Below, piece by piece: positions 37,524-48,372 of a DNA stretch of 64,000 nt. Source of the stretch: Haemophilus influenzae (GTDB lineage Bacteria; Pseudomonadota; Gammaproteobacteria; Enterobacterales; Pasteurellaceae); contig NZ_LN831035.1 of NCBI RefSeq assembly GCF_001457655.1, forward strand, positions 1,054,001-1,118,000, given 5' to 3'. Numbering within the stretch: the first letter of the stretch is position 1; every line of letters starts with the position of its first letter. The notes beneath the pieces are model-generated. The model did no database searches. It saw only the letters and a program-made list of their open reading frames with translations, and had not been told where the DNA came from. A program made the translations under genes and the position numbers.

Positions 37524-38588
37524 ATGGAAAAACAAATTTTTGAACATTCAGTTAATGTAGAGGAAGAACACTATCAGCCCAAGCAAGAATTCCATAATAT
37601 GGAAGCAAAGCTAGATGAAGCGTTGGATGGAGAGTTACTTGATGCTCAACTTGAACAAGCATTGAAACCAAAATCCAGTTTTAGAAAAACTTTATTAAAA
37701 TTTACCGCACTTTTATTTGGCTTGGCGACGGTTGCACAATCCATGCAGTGGATTTGGGATAGCTATCAACAACATCAATGGATTTATCTTGCTTTTGCTT
37801 TAGTCAGTTTGATTATCATTTTATTGGGGATTAAAGAGATTATTGGCGAGTGGCGACGTTTAGTTCGTTTAAAAAAACGTGAGCAATGGCAACAACAAAG
37901 TCAGCAGATTTGGTTAGAAAGTGCGGTAAAAAATGGCGATGTTTTTTCCGTTCATAACGCAGAAAAAAGTAAAATTCTTTGCTTAGATATTGCAGAATCT
38001 TTAGGTTTGGAAAATGATTCTCCAGCGGTAATTCAATGGCAACACCAATTAAATGAAGCTTATTCGGCGCAAGAAATTGCTCATTTATTCAGTCGTCATG
38101 TTTTGTCTTCTTTTGATGCACAAGCTAAAAAATTGATTAGTAAAATGGCAGCTGAATCAGCTGTGATTGTCGCGATTAGTCCACTTGCTGTAGTGGATAT
38201 GTTTTTTATCGCGTGGCGCAATCTTCGATTAATGAATAAGATTGCTGAAATTTATGGGATTGAATTAGGGTATTTTTCACGTATTAGATTGTTAAGAATG
38301 GTATTGGTCAATATCGCTTTTGCTGGAGCAACCGAAGTGGCACAAGATATTGGAATGGATTGGCTTTCTCAAGATGTGACAGCAAAATTATCTACACGTA
38401 TCGCTCAAGGAATTGGTGTGGGATTACTCACTGCTAGATTAGGCGTGAAAGCAATGGAACTTTGTCGTCCGTTAGCATTTCAATTAAACGAAAAACCAAA
38501 ACTCTCACATATTCAACAGGAATTACTTAGTTCGGTAAAAGATATTGTTCTCGGTAAAAATAAAATTTACAAAAAGGAGCAAATCTGA
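37524..38588 (+). CDS. YcjF-like membrane protein (DUF697)
   Basis: 354 residues. Acidic N-terminus (about 1-55), two membrane helices (about 67-110), then a soluble alpha region with a DUF697 stretch (about 205-330; SAVIVAISPLAVVDMFFIAWRNLRL). E. coli YcjF, next to the GTPase YcjX, is the nearest named relative; no YcjX-type gene is present here. It overlaps the next start codon by one base (TGATG), so translation is coupled to the pseudouridine synthase. Function unknown. Confidence 0.8.
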   Translation: MEKQIFEHSVNVEEEHYQPKQEFHNMEAKLDEALDGELLDAQLEQALKPKSSFRKTLLKFTALLFGLATVAQSMQWIWDSYQQHQWIYLAFALVSLIIILLGIKEIIGEWRRLVRLKKREQWQQQSQQIWLESAVKNGDVFSVHNAEKSKILCLDIAESLGLENDSPAVIQWQHQLNEAYSAQEIAHLFSRHVLSSFDAQAKKLISKMAAESAVIVAISPLAVVDMFFIAWRNLRLMNKIAEIYGIELGYFSRIRLLRMVLVNIAFAGATEVAQDIGMDWLSQDVTAKLSTRIAQGIGVGLLTARLGVKAMELCRPLAFQLNEKPKLSHIQQELLSSVKDIVLGKNKIYKKEQI

Positions 38589-39262
38589 TGGAAATCGAGG
38601 TTGTTTATCAACATAGCGATTTTATTATTATCAACAAGTCTGAGGGTATTAGCGTTCATAAAGATCAAGAAGAGCAAGGCTTAACAGAACTTGTTGCAAA
38701 ACAACTGAATGTGCCTAAAGTATGGTTGGTTCATCGCTTAGATAAAGTAACTTCAGGTTTGTTAATTCTGGCGTTAAATGCTGAAAGTGCGGCTGAATTT
38801 TCACGACTTTTTTCTGAACATAAAATACATAAAACGTATCTGGCATTAAGTAACCAAAAGCCTAAAAAGAAACAAGGTTTGATTATCGGGGATATGAAGA
38901 AATCCCGAGAGGGTGCATGGAAACTTTGTCAAACCAAAGAAAATCCAGCAATTACACGTTTTGCAAGTGTAAGCTGTGAACCTAATTTACGTTTATTTAT
39001 TTTAAAACCACAAACGGGGAAAACGCATCAATTACGTGTTGCGATGAAAAGTTTAGGTAGCCCGATTTTAGGCGATGGGCTTTATGGTAAAAACACAGAA
39101 AAAATTGACCGCACTTATTTGCACGCTACTCAATTGGAATTTGATTATCTAAATGATTTTATTTCGGTCACTTGTTTACCTTCTCAAGGTCAATTTTGGA
39201 TTAAGCCTACAGTATTTGAGCAAATTCAGGTTTATCTGACAAAGCCGTTTTTATCAAAATAG
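38588..39262 (+). CDS. RluA-family pseudouridine synthase (TruC-like)
   Basis: 224 residues. The catalytic signature VHRLDKVTSGLLILALN (catalytic Asp in HRLD) and the C-terminal KPQTGKTHQLRVAMKSLGSPILGD identify the RluA family. It lacks an S4 domain. It is in the small-size group that includes TruC; which RNA and position it modifies is not evident from sequence. The start overlaps the previous stop. Confidence 0.88.
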   Translation: MEIEVVYQHSDFIIINKSEGISVHKDQEEQGLTELVAKQLNVPKVWLVHRLDKVTSGLLILALNAESAAEFSRLFSEHKIHKTYLALSNQKPKKKQGLIIGDMKKSREGAWKLCQTKENPAITRFASVSCEPNLRLFILKPQTGKTHQLRVAMKSLGSPILGDGLYGKNTEKIDRTYLHATQLEFDYLNDFISVTCLPSQGQFWIKPTVFEQIQVYLTKPFLSK

Positions 39263-39309
39263 AAATCTCTGTATAATAAAGCCAATTTCACTCTTTAATA
39301 GGAACAAAA

Positions 39310-40113
39310 ATGAAATTTATTTCTTTCAATATAAATGGGTTACGTGCTCGCCCACATCAACTTGAAGCCATTATTGAAAAATATCAGCCAGATGTGATTG
39401 GCTTACAGGAAATTAAAGTTGCTGACGAGGCTTTTCCCTATGAAATTACAGAAAACTTAGGTTATCACGTATTTCATCATGGTCAGAAAGGTCATTATGG
39501 AGTAGCATTATTGACTAAACAAGAACCTAAAGTGATTCGTCGTGGTTTTCCAACTGACAATGAAGATGCACAAAAACGCATTATTATGGCTGATCTGGAA
39601 ACTGAATTTGGTTTATTGACCGTCATTAATGGCTATTTCCCACAGGGGGAAAGCCGTGCGCACGAGACTAAATTTCCAGCTAAAGAGAAATTTTATGCAG
39701 ATCTTCAACAGTATTTAGAAAAAGAACACGACAGATCTAATCCGATTTTAATTATGGGCGATATGAATATTAGCCCAAGTGATTTAGATATTGGTATCGG
39801 AGATGAAAATCGTAAACGTTGGTTACGCACAGGTAAATGTTCTTTCTTACCTGAAGAAAGAGCGTGGTATCAACGTTTGTATGATTATGGATTAGAAGAT
39901 AGTTTTCGTAAGCTGAACCCAACAGCAAATGATAAATTCTCGTGGTTTGATTACCGTTCTAAAGGTTTTGATGATAATCGAGGTTTACGAATTGATCATA
40001 TTTTGATAAGCCAAAAATTAGCTGAACGATGTGTCGATGTGGGCATTGCATTAGATATTCGAGCAATGGAAAAACCGTCTGATCACGCACCGATTTGGGC
40101 TGAATTTAAATAG
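39310..40113 (+). CDS. xthA: Exodeoxyribonuclease III
   Basis: 267 residues (E. coli 268). The main AP endonuclease and 3'-repair exonuclease in base excision repair. Active-site motifs: [19 protein letters not shown] (metal-binding Glu), GYFPQGE, GDMNISP, and the final SDHAPIW catalytic Asp-His. It stands 9 bp before the DUF695-type gene. An extra candidate ribosome site AGGAAC lies before the ATG. Confidence 0.97.
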   Translation: MKFISFNINGLRARPHQLEAIIEKYQPDVIGLQEIKVADEAFPYEITENLGYHVFHHGQKGHYGVALLTKQEPKVIRRGFPTDNEDAQKRIIMADLETEFGLLTVINGYFPQGESRAHETKFPAKEKFYADLQQYLEKEHDRSNPILIMGDMNISPSDLDIGIGDENRKRWLRTGKCSFLPEERAWYQRLYDYGLEDSFRKLNPTANDKFSWFDYRSKGFDDNRGLRIDHILISQKLAERCVDVGIALDIRAMEKPSDHAPIWAEFK

Positions 40114-40122
40114 GAAAGCGAA

Positions 40123-40899
40123 ATGGATATGGCAAATTGGCAGAATTATCGTTCTACTGTGAATGGTATGCCTGCCGTGTTTACCGCAAATATTGAAGAT
40201 GTTGAAAAATATCACGGTAAAGGTCTCGATAAAATAGTGCAGTTTACTATTGATTATCAGGCTGATGATGAAACGGGTTTACCCTCAGAAGTTGAATACG
40301 ATAAGTTAATTAACCGTGTATTTAAAATTTTGACACAACTAACCGCACTTCCAAATGTATTTTTTGCGGGGCATTTTATTTGTAATTCTCAAATAAAAAT
40401 ACATTTTTATTGTAAGCACGAAAATCTTATTGTAGAAACTTTACAGCAAATTGATTTTGTTAAAGATATTAATGTGCAAAAGGATTTAATTTGGGATACT
40501 TATTTTGACTTTTTGCTCGCTTCTCCATTGGAGATTAAGTTAAATGCAACGGAAGAATTGCTTGATTTATTAAAAAGTAAAGGTCGTAATTTAAGTGATA
40601 CCTATTTAGTAGAGCATAGTTTTCATTTTGATGAAGAGCAGAAAATGTTCCCTTTTATGGATGAGCTTAGTTTAGGGGATTATTCTTTCACGACATTACA
40701 ATATTCTGCACAAGCGATTCAGTTTAATGAAGATGACGAACCTTATTTCTTGGTAAAATTAGAGCAAGAAATTTCATTAGAAAATAGCGAAATTTTTGAA
40801 CAAGTAGAACGTTTTGAAAAATTGGCTGAACAATTTTCGGGAGAGTATATCGGTTGGGAATGTGATTCTTTACTGGATAGCAATAAGCCATTGAATTAG
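40123..40899 (+). CDS. DUF695-type protein, function unknown
   Basis: 258 residues, no signal peptide or membrane helix. The N-terminal part (about 1-140) resembles DUF695; the second half includes an acidic stretch. I recall it as the HI0040 family found in Pasteurellaceae and some gamma-proteobacteria. It follows xthA by 9 bp and is probably cotranscribed with it. A hairpin ends the unit. No catalytic motif was recognised. Confidence 0.8.
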
Positions 40900-40923
40900 G
40901 TGTTTGAAACATTCATAAATCAT

Positions 40924-40951
40924 AAAAAAGAGAGAGTTATCTCTCTTTTTT
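40924..40951. terminator. Symmetric terminator shared by the DUF695 gene and mreD
   Basis: AAAAAAGAGAGA (40924-40935) pairs with TCTCTCTTTTTT (40940-40951) around GTTA. With A-runs on one side and T-runs on the other it can work both ways. It overlaps the mreD stop codon (40950-40952). Confidence 0.85.
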
Positions 40952-41438
40952 AATGTAATTTAACTTTTCTGCGTATTTTGCGCATTAATAAAAATACCCA
41001 CGGCCATAGTAAACCAGAAGCGAATGCGCCTAAGATGGCTTGCCAATGAAAAAAGGCAGTATGGAGTGAAAATTCAACTAAGAAAATAAGTAATCTTATA
41101 ATGAAGACGAAAAGTACAACCAATAAACTTTGGAACCAAAGTGATAAATTTCGCAGAATTAAATAGTTTTTGGCAATGATGTACATGCTCGTAGAAAGTA
41201 CGAGAGCGTGAACGCCTAATGTAGAGCCTAATATTAAATCCCAAGTTAATCCGAGTAAAAATGACCAGCCTATACTTACTTTATTGGGAATAGCTAATAC
41301 CCAATAAAGTAATACAAGTACAAGCCACGCAGGCTTTAGCATTTGGAAACCAACTGGCCAAGGTGCAAGTTCTAATACAAAGGCAATAACAAAGAAGCTT
41401 AAAATAGTGAACCATTGTAAAATAAATCGTGTTTGCAT
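40950..41438 (-). CDS. mreD: Rod shape-determining protein MreD
   Basis: 162 residues with five to six predicted membrane helices. Part of the elongasome with MreB, MreC, PBP2 and RodA; the latter two are at 48.4-51.4 kb in this window. The gene starts on the last base of the mreC stop, and its stop lies in the terminator. The central stretch GLTWDLILGSTLGVHALVLS is typical. Ordinary length for the family. Confidence 0.95.
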   Translation of the reverse strand: MQTRFILQWFTILSFFVIAFVLELAPWPVGFQMLKPAWLVLVLLYWVLAIPNKVSIGWSFLLGLTWDLILGSTLGVHALVLSTSMYIIAKNYLILRNLSLWFQSLLVVLFVFIIRLLIFLVEFSLHTAFFHWQAILGAFASGLLWPWVFLLMRKIRRKVKLH

Positions 41439-42493
41439 TAGTCTTCTATCCTTTCTTCTTGCTGTTCTATGGGAAGATCTTCTTCATTTTGAAGAAAATC
41501 TGTTGGAATATCTGGTTCAATAATGGTTTTTTCTTCATTTTCTAGAAAGTCTTTTTCTGTTAAGGGTGTTTTTTTCACTCTATAATTTGCTTCATTAGCT
41601 TGGCTTTCTAAACGTTTTTGCACCAGATTGCGAACTTCTTCTGGCGACATTGATTTTACTTTTGATATATCTAGGTTACTTGGCCAAAGTAAAAGTACAT
41701 AACGTAAACGTTCTAATAAAGCTAAAGGTTTAGCTTTAACTATTGCAAAGTAATTAGAGCTATCACGCGAAACGCTTTGTACAACAGCTACGGGATAGCC
41801 TTCAAGAAAACGTCCACCAAGCCCAGAGGTTACGAGAAGATCGCCTTTTTCTATATCAACGGAACGAGGCACGTTATCGAGGCTTAGTTCATCGGTATGC
41901 CCAGTCCCACTCGCAATAACACGAACATCATTGCGTAGAACTTGCACTGGAATTGAGTGTGTTACGTCTGTGAGTAGCAGTACTCGGCTAGTATTTTCGC
42001 CCACGGAAATAATTTGTCCAATGACGCCTTTTTCATCAATGACAGGCTGACCTATATAAGCACCGTCTTTTTTGCCTTGATTAATAACAATTTGTTGGCG
42101 ATAAATATCTGTTTCTGCAGTAAGAACTTCGGCAATTTTTTTGTATTCATCGGTTCTTAACGGAGAATTTAATAAAAGACGTAATCGCTGATTTTCAACT
42201 TTGAGTTGATCAAGTAAAAGTAAATCTGCATTTTTTTCCAAAAGCTGTTGGCGTAGTACTTTGTTTTCAATTTGTAATTTATTGGTATCAACAAGATTTT
42301 CTGAAATGCCATCTAAGATGCTTCTAGGGCTATTTGCAAGATAATATAAACCGCCTATTGCTGTTTCCATTGCACTACGTGCTTTCGTTATTGAGCTATT
42401 ACGTCCATCAGCTAAAATTAAGGCAATAGATGCAAAGATAGCGATAAGCAGACGAATACCTAGGGGAGGGGCTTTGCCGAAAATGGGTTTCAT
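41438..42493 (-). CDS. mreC: Rod shape-determining protein MreC
   Basis: 351 residues. A bitopic inner-membrane protein that activates the cell-elongation machinery. One membrane helix (about 12-30), a coiled coil (about 68-108) and two beta domains (about 120-275, e.g. VIDEKGVIGQIISVGENTSRVLLLTD). The C-terminal 75 residues are acidic and probably disordered. Downstream of mreB, with an uptake-sequence hairpin between them, and fused by one base to mreD. Confidence 0.96.
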   Translation of the reverse strand: MKPIFGKAPPLGIRLLIAIFASIALILADGRNSSITKARSAMETAIGGLYYLANSPRSILDGISENLVDTNKLQIENKVLRQQLLEKNADLLLLDQLKVENQRLRLLLNSPLRTDEYKKIAEVLTAETDIYRQQIVINQGKKDGAYIGQPVIDEKGVIGQIISVGENTSRVLLLTDVTHSIPVQVLRNDVRVIASGTGHTDELSLDNVPRSVDIEKGDLLVTSGLGGRFLEGYPVAVVQSVSRDSSNYFAIVKAKPLALLERLRYVLLLWPSNLDISKVKSMSPEEVRNLVQKRLESQANEANYRVKKTPLTEKDFLENEEKTIIEPDIPTDFLQNEEDLPIEQQEERIED

Positions 42494-42528
42494 TAAACTT
42501 TCTCTTGTTGAATGAAAAAAATGAAAGG

Positions 42529-42558
42529 AAAAGTGCGGTTATTTTTAACCGCACTTTT
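42529..42558 (-). terminator. Inverted uptake-sequence hairpin between mreB and mreC
   Basis: AAAAGTGCGGTT (42529-42540) and AACCGCACTTTT (42547-42558) form a 12-bp perfect stem with a 6-nt loop. It lies inside the mreBCD cluster, so full termination would uncouple mreCD; it more likely lowers mreCD expression relative to mreB. Confidence 0.65.
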
Positions 42559-42572
42559 TGTTCATATTCTAA

Positions 42573-43757
<1,185 letters not shown>

Positions 43758-45536
43758 TTATAGCACTTGCCATTGCCCTTTGTCTTGCAGAATTAACTGT
43801 TGTTGATGTAAGGTTTTAAGGGTTGAACGGTGTCCCACACTGATGATTGTCGTTTGTGGTAGTTCTTGTTGTAACAATTGATACATCGAAAATTCTAAAC
43901 CTTCATCCATACTAGCTGTGGCTTCATCTAAAAATGCCACCGCTGGTTTGTGTAGAATTAATCGTGCAAACGCCAAACGCTGTTGTTCGCCAAGAGAAAG
44001 AATACGCGTCCAGTCTTGTTCTTTTTCTAATTGTTCAGCCAAATGTCCTAATTGTACTTTATTTAATATTTCTACAGCTTGTGTATGTGAAATATTGTCA
44101 GCGTTATTTGGATAAGCTAATGCTGACATTAAATTTCCTTGTGGCACATACGGCTTTTGTGACAAGAAAAGCTGATTGTGCGTAGGGCAATTTATTTCCC
44201 CCTCGGCATAGCTCCAAAGCCCCGCAATGGTGCGTAAAAGCGTGGTTTTTCCTGCTCCAGATTTTCCTTGAATAAGCAAACTTGTTCCTTGCGGTAAGGT
44301 AATGTTTAGATGTTTAATTAGTGTATGACCTAATGGATTTTGAATACTTAAATTTTTGAAAATCACATCTGTTGGATGATTGTGGATCTGTGTTTGTGAT
44401 TTATTATTTGCTTTTTCAATGGCATAACAGAACCCAGTTAAACGATCTAGCGTTGCTTTATAGCTTGCAAAATTATCATAAGTATTGCGGAAGAAGGAAA
44501 GATTTGCGTGTAACTGACCAAATACTTGTAAGGTTTGCATTAGATCGCCAAGTTTTATTTGTTTTTCAAAGTAACGTCCAACTTGAATTAACAATGGAAA
44601 AACCACGGAAATTTGGCTTACGACTAAGTTAAATCCTGAAAATTTTAGTGTTCTAAATACAATAATCCACATATTATGAATGACGGCATTGAACTGCTGA
44701 TAAAGCTGATTTTTTTCGACTTTTTCGCCCGCATAAAAAGCAATGCTTTCGGCATATTCTTTTATTCGAATTAAAGAATAACGATAGTTTGCGTTTAGGA
44801 GTTCATTAATAAAATTCAAGGATATTAATGGACGACCGAGCCAAAATGCGATGAGGGTTGTGAAGATGACATAACCAAACACTAAAAATACCATCATATG
44901 CGGAATTTCCACGCCAAGTACCATCATTGGACCTGCTAATCCCCATAATAAAATCGTATAAGAGATCATAGAGGTTACCGCATCAATGACACCAGTGCTT
45001 AAAGAAAGCGTGGTTTTTACATAAGATTGCACATCTTGTTGAATACGTTGATCGGGGTTATCAAGATTTTCTGATAAATATTGTGTTTTGTAATAGGCAC
45101 GATGTGCCATCCATTTATCAACAAGCTGTTCGTTAAGCCATTCAATCCAGTTGATGACGAAACGTTGCTCTAAATAATAGCTTACTAATGCTGCTGAAAC
45201 AGAACTTGCGGCAATGACACAGAACAAGCCCATTTGTTGCCAAAATACATGTTCATTAAATTCTTGCAATGATGTGTACATATTTTTGTACCACTCAGAA
45301 TGTACAAGGCTGATACGTACGCTAAGTAGCGTCATTGCAACAATAAGTAGAAAGAATAAGATAGGTTTAATGCTACGTTTAGGCGAAAGATAACCACCTG
45401 CAAACATCCAAAATTGTCTTCCCCATTGAGTAAAACGCACCAAAAGAAAAATGCCAAAACTAAAGACGACTGAGGTGATGGCTAGCGTTTGTAAAATCCA
45501 AATAAGAGAAGTAATGGCTTCTTGGCTGTAATCCAT
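43758..45536 (-). CDS. ABC transporter, fused permease/ATPase, SbmA/YddA-type
   Basis: 592 residues starting MDYSQEAITSLI. The N-terminal membrane domain (about 10-380, six or more helices) belongs to the ABC_membrane_2/SbmA_BacA group; EQRFVINWIEWLNEQLVDKW is characteristic. The ATPase has Walker A GKSGAGKTTLLR, signature LSLGEQQRLAFARL and Walker B AVAFLDEATASMD. E. coli YddA is the nearest named relative; substrates of the group include peptides and long-chain compounds. The start at 45536 is chosen by a GGA element; an upstream extension to 45629 would cross the uptake-sequence hairpin. Its end lies 129 bp from mreB on the same strand. Confidence 0.88.
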   Translation of the reverse strand: MDYSQEAITSLIWILQTLAITSVVFSFGIFLLVRFTQWGRQFWMFAGGYLSPKRSIKPILFFLLIVAMTLLSVRISLVHSEWYKNMYTSLQEFNEHVFWQQMGLFCVIAASSVSAALVSYYLEQRFVINWIEWLNEQLVDKWMAHRAYYKTQYLSENLDNPDQRIQQDVQSYVKTTLSLSTGVIDAVTSMISYTILLWGLAGPMMVLGVEIPHMMVFLVFGYVIFTTLIAFWLGRPLISLNFINELLNANYRYSLIRIKEYAESIAFYAGEKVEKNQLYQQFNAVIHNMWIIVFRTLKFSGFNLVVSQISVVFPLLIQVGRYFEKQIKLGDLMQTLQVFGQLHANLSFFRNTYDNFASYKATLDRLTGFCYAIEKANNKSQTQIHNHPTDVIFKNLSIQNPLGHTLIKHLNITLPQGTSLLIQGKSGAGKTTLLRTIAGLWSYAEGEINCPTHNQLFLSQKPYVPQGNLMSALAYPNNADNISHTQAVEILNKVQLGHLAEQLEKEQDWTRILSLGEQQRLAFARLILHKPAVAFLDEATASMDEGLEFSMYQLLQQELPQTTIISVGHRSTLKTLHQQQLILQDKGQWQVL

Positions 45537-45554
45537 AAATATTCCATCCGAGAT

Positions 45555-45584
45555 AAAAGTGCGGTGAAAAATAACCGCACTTTT
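45555..45584 (-). terminator. Inverted uptake-sequence hairpin in the leader of the ABC transporter gene
   Basis: AAAAGTGCGGT (45555-45565) and ACCGCACTTTT (45574-45584), perfect 11-bp stem, loop GAAAAATA. It ends 19 bp upstream of the start codon. No gene ends here, as the next gene (45742) diverges, so a simple terminator role makes little sense; attenuation or chance placement of uptake sites are options. Confidence 0.5.
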
Positions 45585-45741
45585 TGTAAAAGGGTCAAAA
45601 ATTTTCGGTATTGTAGAGTCTATGCTCAATTTCGCAAGAAAAAATGTGACGAACGTATCATTTTTTGAGTTTGGTTAAGGTTTTCAAAAAGTAACTTGGA
45701 TATAATCCAAAGGAGTTAAATTTCATTTTTAAGGGGTCAAT

Positions 45742-47397
45742 ATGAGTGATATTGCGATCACGATTAGCCTTCTTGCCCTCGTCGCCGTAATCGGCTTATG
45801 GATCGGGCATTGGAAGATCCGCGGGGTTGGGCTTGGCATTGGTGGCGTGCTGTTTGGCGGCATTATTGTTGCCCATTTCACTAATCAATATGGCTTGAAA
45901 CTGGATGCGCATACGCTGCATTTTGTGCAAGAATTTGGTTTAATTTTATTTGTTTATACTATTGGTATTCAGGTGGGGCCGGGCTTTTTTTCTTCTTTAC
46001 GAAAATCTGGTTTAAAGCTAAATGCCTTTGCCATTTTGATTATTGTGCTGGGGTCAATTGCCGTGGTTCTTGTACATAAAATTGCGGATGTTCCACTGGA
46101 TATTGCCTTAGGTATTTATTCTGGTGCTGTTACTAATACGCCAGCGTTGGGGGCAGGGCAGCAAATTTTAGCAGAATTAGGGGTGCCTCAAACCACTGTG
46201 ACTATGGGGGTGTCTTATGCAATGGCTTATCCATTCGGGATTTGCGGTATTTTGCTTGCAATGTGGTTAATCCGCTTATTTTTTAAAGTCAAAGTGGACG
46301 ATGAAGCGGCACGTTTTAATGCGGAGAGCAGTCAAGATAAAGAAAGTTTACATAATATTTCTTTAAAAGTGACGAACCAAAATTTAGATGGTCTGACGTT
46401 AATTCAAATTCCTGGATTTAGTGATGAAGAAGTCGTATGTTCACGTTTAAAACGCGATGATATGGAAATTGTTCCAAAGGCAAGTACTGAAATTCGTATC
46501 AACGATATTTTGCAATTAGTGGGCGATGATAATTCGCTTGCCAAAATGCGTTTAATTATCGGATACGAAGTTGATGCACCAACTGTTGCCTATAGTGGCG
46601 AAATTCGTTCTGAGCGTGTGGTGGTAACGAATGAAAAAGTATTAGGCAAAAAGATCCGTGCCTTAGGCATTCATCAAAAATATGGGGTTGTGATTTCACG
46701 TTTAAATCGTGCAGGGATTGAGTTAGTTCCAACGGGAAATACCACACTGCAATTTGGCGATGTGCTACATATGGTCGGACGCAGTGATGTACTAAATCAG
46801 GCTATTTCAGTCATTGGTAATGCACAACAAAAATTGCTTCAAGTGCAAATGTTACCTGTGTTTATCGGCATTGGTTTAGGAGTACTCGTTGGTTCGATTC
46901 CATTCTATATTCCAGGTTTCCCTGTTGCGTTAAAATTAGGGCTTGCTGGCGGGCCATTGGTGGTTGCGTTAATCTTAGCGAGAATTGGCACGATTGGTAA
47001 ACTTTACTGGTTTATGCCGCCTAGTGCTAACTTGGCGTTACGCGAAATTGGGATTGTTCTTTTCTTGGCTGTGGTCGGTTTAAAATCAGGCGGAAGTTTC
47101 TTTGATACTTTAGTGAATGGTTCGGGACTTGAATGGATGGGATACGGTATTTTTATCACCTTTATTCCATTAATGATTACCGGTATTTTGGCTCGTCTAT
47201 ATGGCAAACTGAATTACCTTACAATCTGTGGTTTACTTGCAGGTTCAATGACGGATCCTCCCGCTTTAGCATTTGCTAATGAAATTAAAGAAGATAACGG
47301 TGCTGCAGCACTTTCTTATGCCACTGTGTATCCGTTAGTGATGTTCTTGCGAATAATGTCGCCACAGTTATTGGCAGTGTTATTATGGGCAGCATAG
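45742..47397 (+). CDS. YidE/AspT-type putative transporter with RCK domains
   Basis: 551 residues. Two five-to-six helix membrane halves (about 1-165 and 370-550) flank two TrkA-C (RCK) domains (about 190-275 and 280-360; [32 protein letters not shown]). The AspT family exchanges small carboxylates; E. coli YidE and YbjL are unassigned. The duplicated motif [16 protein letters not shown] and [16 protein letters not shown] is the family mark. AAGGGG precedes the start; a TATAAT at 45701-45706 may be the -10. Ends with a good hairpin. Confidence 0.88.
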   Translation: MSDIAITISLLALVAVIGLWIGHWKIRGVGLGIGGVLFGGIIVAHFTNQYGLKLDAHTLHFVQEFGLILFVYTIGIQVGPGFFSSLRKSGLKLNAFAILIIVLGSIAVVLVHKIADVPLDIALGIYSGAVTNTPALGAGQQILAELGVPQTTVTMGVSYAMAYPFGICGILLAMWLIRLFFKVKVDDEAARFNAESSQDKESLHNISLKVTNQNLDGLTLIQIPGFSDEEVVCSRLKRDDMEIVPKASTEIRINDILQLVGDDNSLAKMRLIIGYEVDAPTVAYSGEIRSERVVVTNEKVLGKKIRALGIHQKYGVVISRLNRAGIELVPTGNTTLQFGDVLHMVGRSDVLNQAISVIGNAQQKLLQVQMLPVFIGIGLGVLVGSIPFYIPGFPVALKLGLAGGPLVVALILARIGTIGKLYWFMPPSANLALREIGIVLFLAVVGLKSGGSFFDTLVNGSGLEWMGYGIFITFIPLMITGILARLYGKLNYLTICGLLAGSMTDPPALAFANEIKEDNGAAALSYATVYPLVMFLRIMSPQLLAVLLWAA

Positions 47398-47424
47398 TAA
47401 AAATAATTTCAATTTAGACATAAA

Positions 47425-47453
47425 AAGCGCGGTTAATTTCGCGCTTATTTTTT
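47425..47453 (+). terminator. Terminator after the YidE-type gene
   Basis: AAGCGCG (47425-47431) and CGCGCTT (47440-47446), 8-nt loop, followed by ATTTTTT. Confidence 0.8.
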
Positions 47454-47521
47454 GCGTGGATTTTGCGCAAGAGGGTATTCAATGATAGAATTCCGCACTT
47501 TTATTGCTAAGTGAGAACAAA

Positions 47522-47830
47522 ATGGCGTTAGTTGAATTTTTGATGGAAACCTTAGATGGGTTAAAGGGAACAGATATTGTACATTTTGATGTACGTGGAA
47601 AATCATCGATTACGGATAATATGATTATTTGCACGGGTACATCGAGCCGCCAAGTTTCTGCAATGGCAGATAATTTAATTACAGAATGTAAAAAAGCAGG
47701 TTTTGAAACTTTTGGTGAAGAGGGTAAAAATACTGCAGATTGGATTGTAGTGGATCTTGGTCAAGCTATCGTACATATCATGCAACGTGACGCCCGTGAA
47801 ATGTATCAATTAGAGAAACTTTGGGCGTAA
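47522..47830 (+). CDS. rsfS: Ribosomal silencing factor RsfS
   Basis: 102 residues (E. coli 105). It binds L14 of the large subunit and blocks subunit joining in stationary phase. Family motifs: DIVHFDVRGKSSITDNMIICTG, NTADWIVVDLGQAIVHIM and the final REMYQLEKLW. An in-frame TTG at 47504 is possible but the ATG at 47522 gives the family length and has a GAGAA ribosome site. It starts the conserved cluster that runs to lipA. Confidence 0.95.
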   Translation: MALVEFLMETLDGLKGTDIVHFDVRGKSSITDNMIICTGTSSRQVSAMADNLITECKKAGFETFGEEGKNTADWIVVDLGQAIVHIMQRDAREMYQLEKLWA

Positions 47831-47838
47831 ATATTAGT

Positions 47839-47868
47839 AAAGTGCGGTGAAAAATAACCGCACTTTTT
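47839..47868 (+). terminator. Inverted uptake-sequence hairpin between rsfS and rlmH
   Basis: AAAGTGCGGT (47839-47848) and ACCGCACTTT (47857-47866), loop GAAAAATA, then TT. The loop is identical to that of the hairpin at 45555. It sits inside a cluster usually read as one operon, so it may be a partial stop. Confidence 0.6.
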
Positions 47869-47883
47869 AGATAAGGATGACTT

Positions 47884-48351
47884 GTGAAAATCACGTTAAT
47901 TGCTGTTGGAACAAAAATGCCTTCTTGGGTTACAACGGGTTTTGAGGAATATCAACGCCGTTTCCCAAAAGATATGCCTTTTGAACTGATTGAAATCCCA
48001 GCAGGTAAGCGTGGAAAAAATGCTGATATTAAACGTATTTTAGAGCAAGAAGGTAAGGCGATGTTAGCTGCCTGTGGAAAAGGCAAAGTTGTGACGTTAG
48101 ATATTCCTGGTAAACCTTGGACGACACCGCAGCTAGCCGAGCAATTAGAAGCGTGGAAAAATGATGGTTGCGATGTTTGTTTGTTGATTGGTGGGCCTGA
48201 GGGGCTTTCGCCAGAATGTAAAGCCGCTGCAGAGCAAAGTTGGTCGCTTTCGCCATTGACATTACCTCACCCACTTGTTCGTGTTGTAGTGGCTGAAAGT
48301 TTGTATCGCGCGTGGTCGCTCACTACTAATCATCCTTATCATCGAGAATAA
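47884..48351 (+). CDS. rlmH: 23S rRNA pseudouridine(1915) N3-methyltransferase
   Basis: 155 residues, identical in length to E. coli RlmH. A SPOUT-class enzyme methylating pseudouridine 1915 in helix 69. The knot signature is [14 protein letters not shown] and [26 protein letters not shown] precedes? No: translation begins at GTG (47884), preceded by AAGGATGA, whose GGA is the ribosome site. Part of the rsfS-lipA cluster; mrdA follows after 21 bp. Confidence 0.96.
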
Positions 48352-48372
48352 TACATCCTTATTTTTAGCCAG

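Noticed and set aside
40924..40951. Simple GA repeat suggesting phase variation
   Set aside because: It is the two arms of a symmetric terminator. No long tetranucleotide tract of the kind used for phase variation in Haemophilus was seen in the window.
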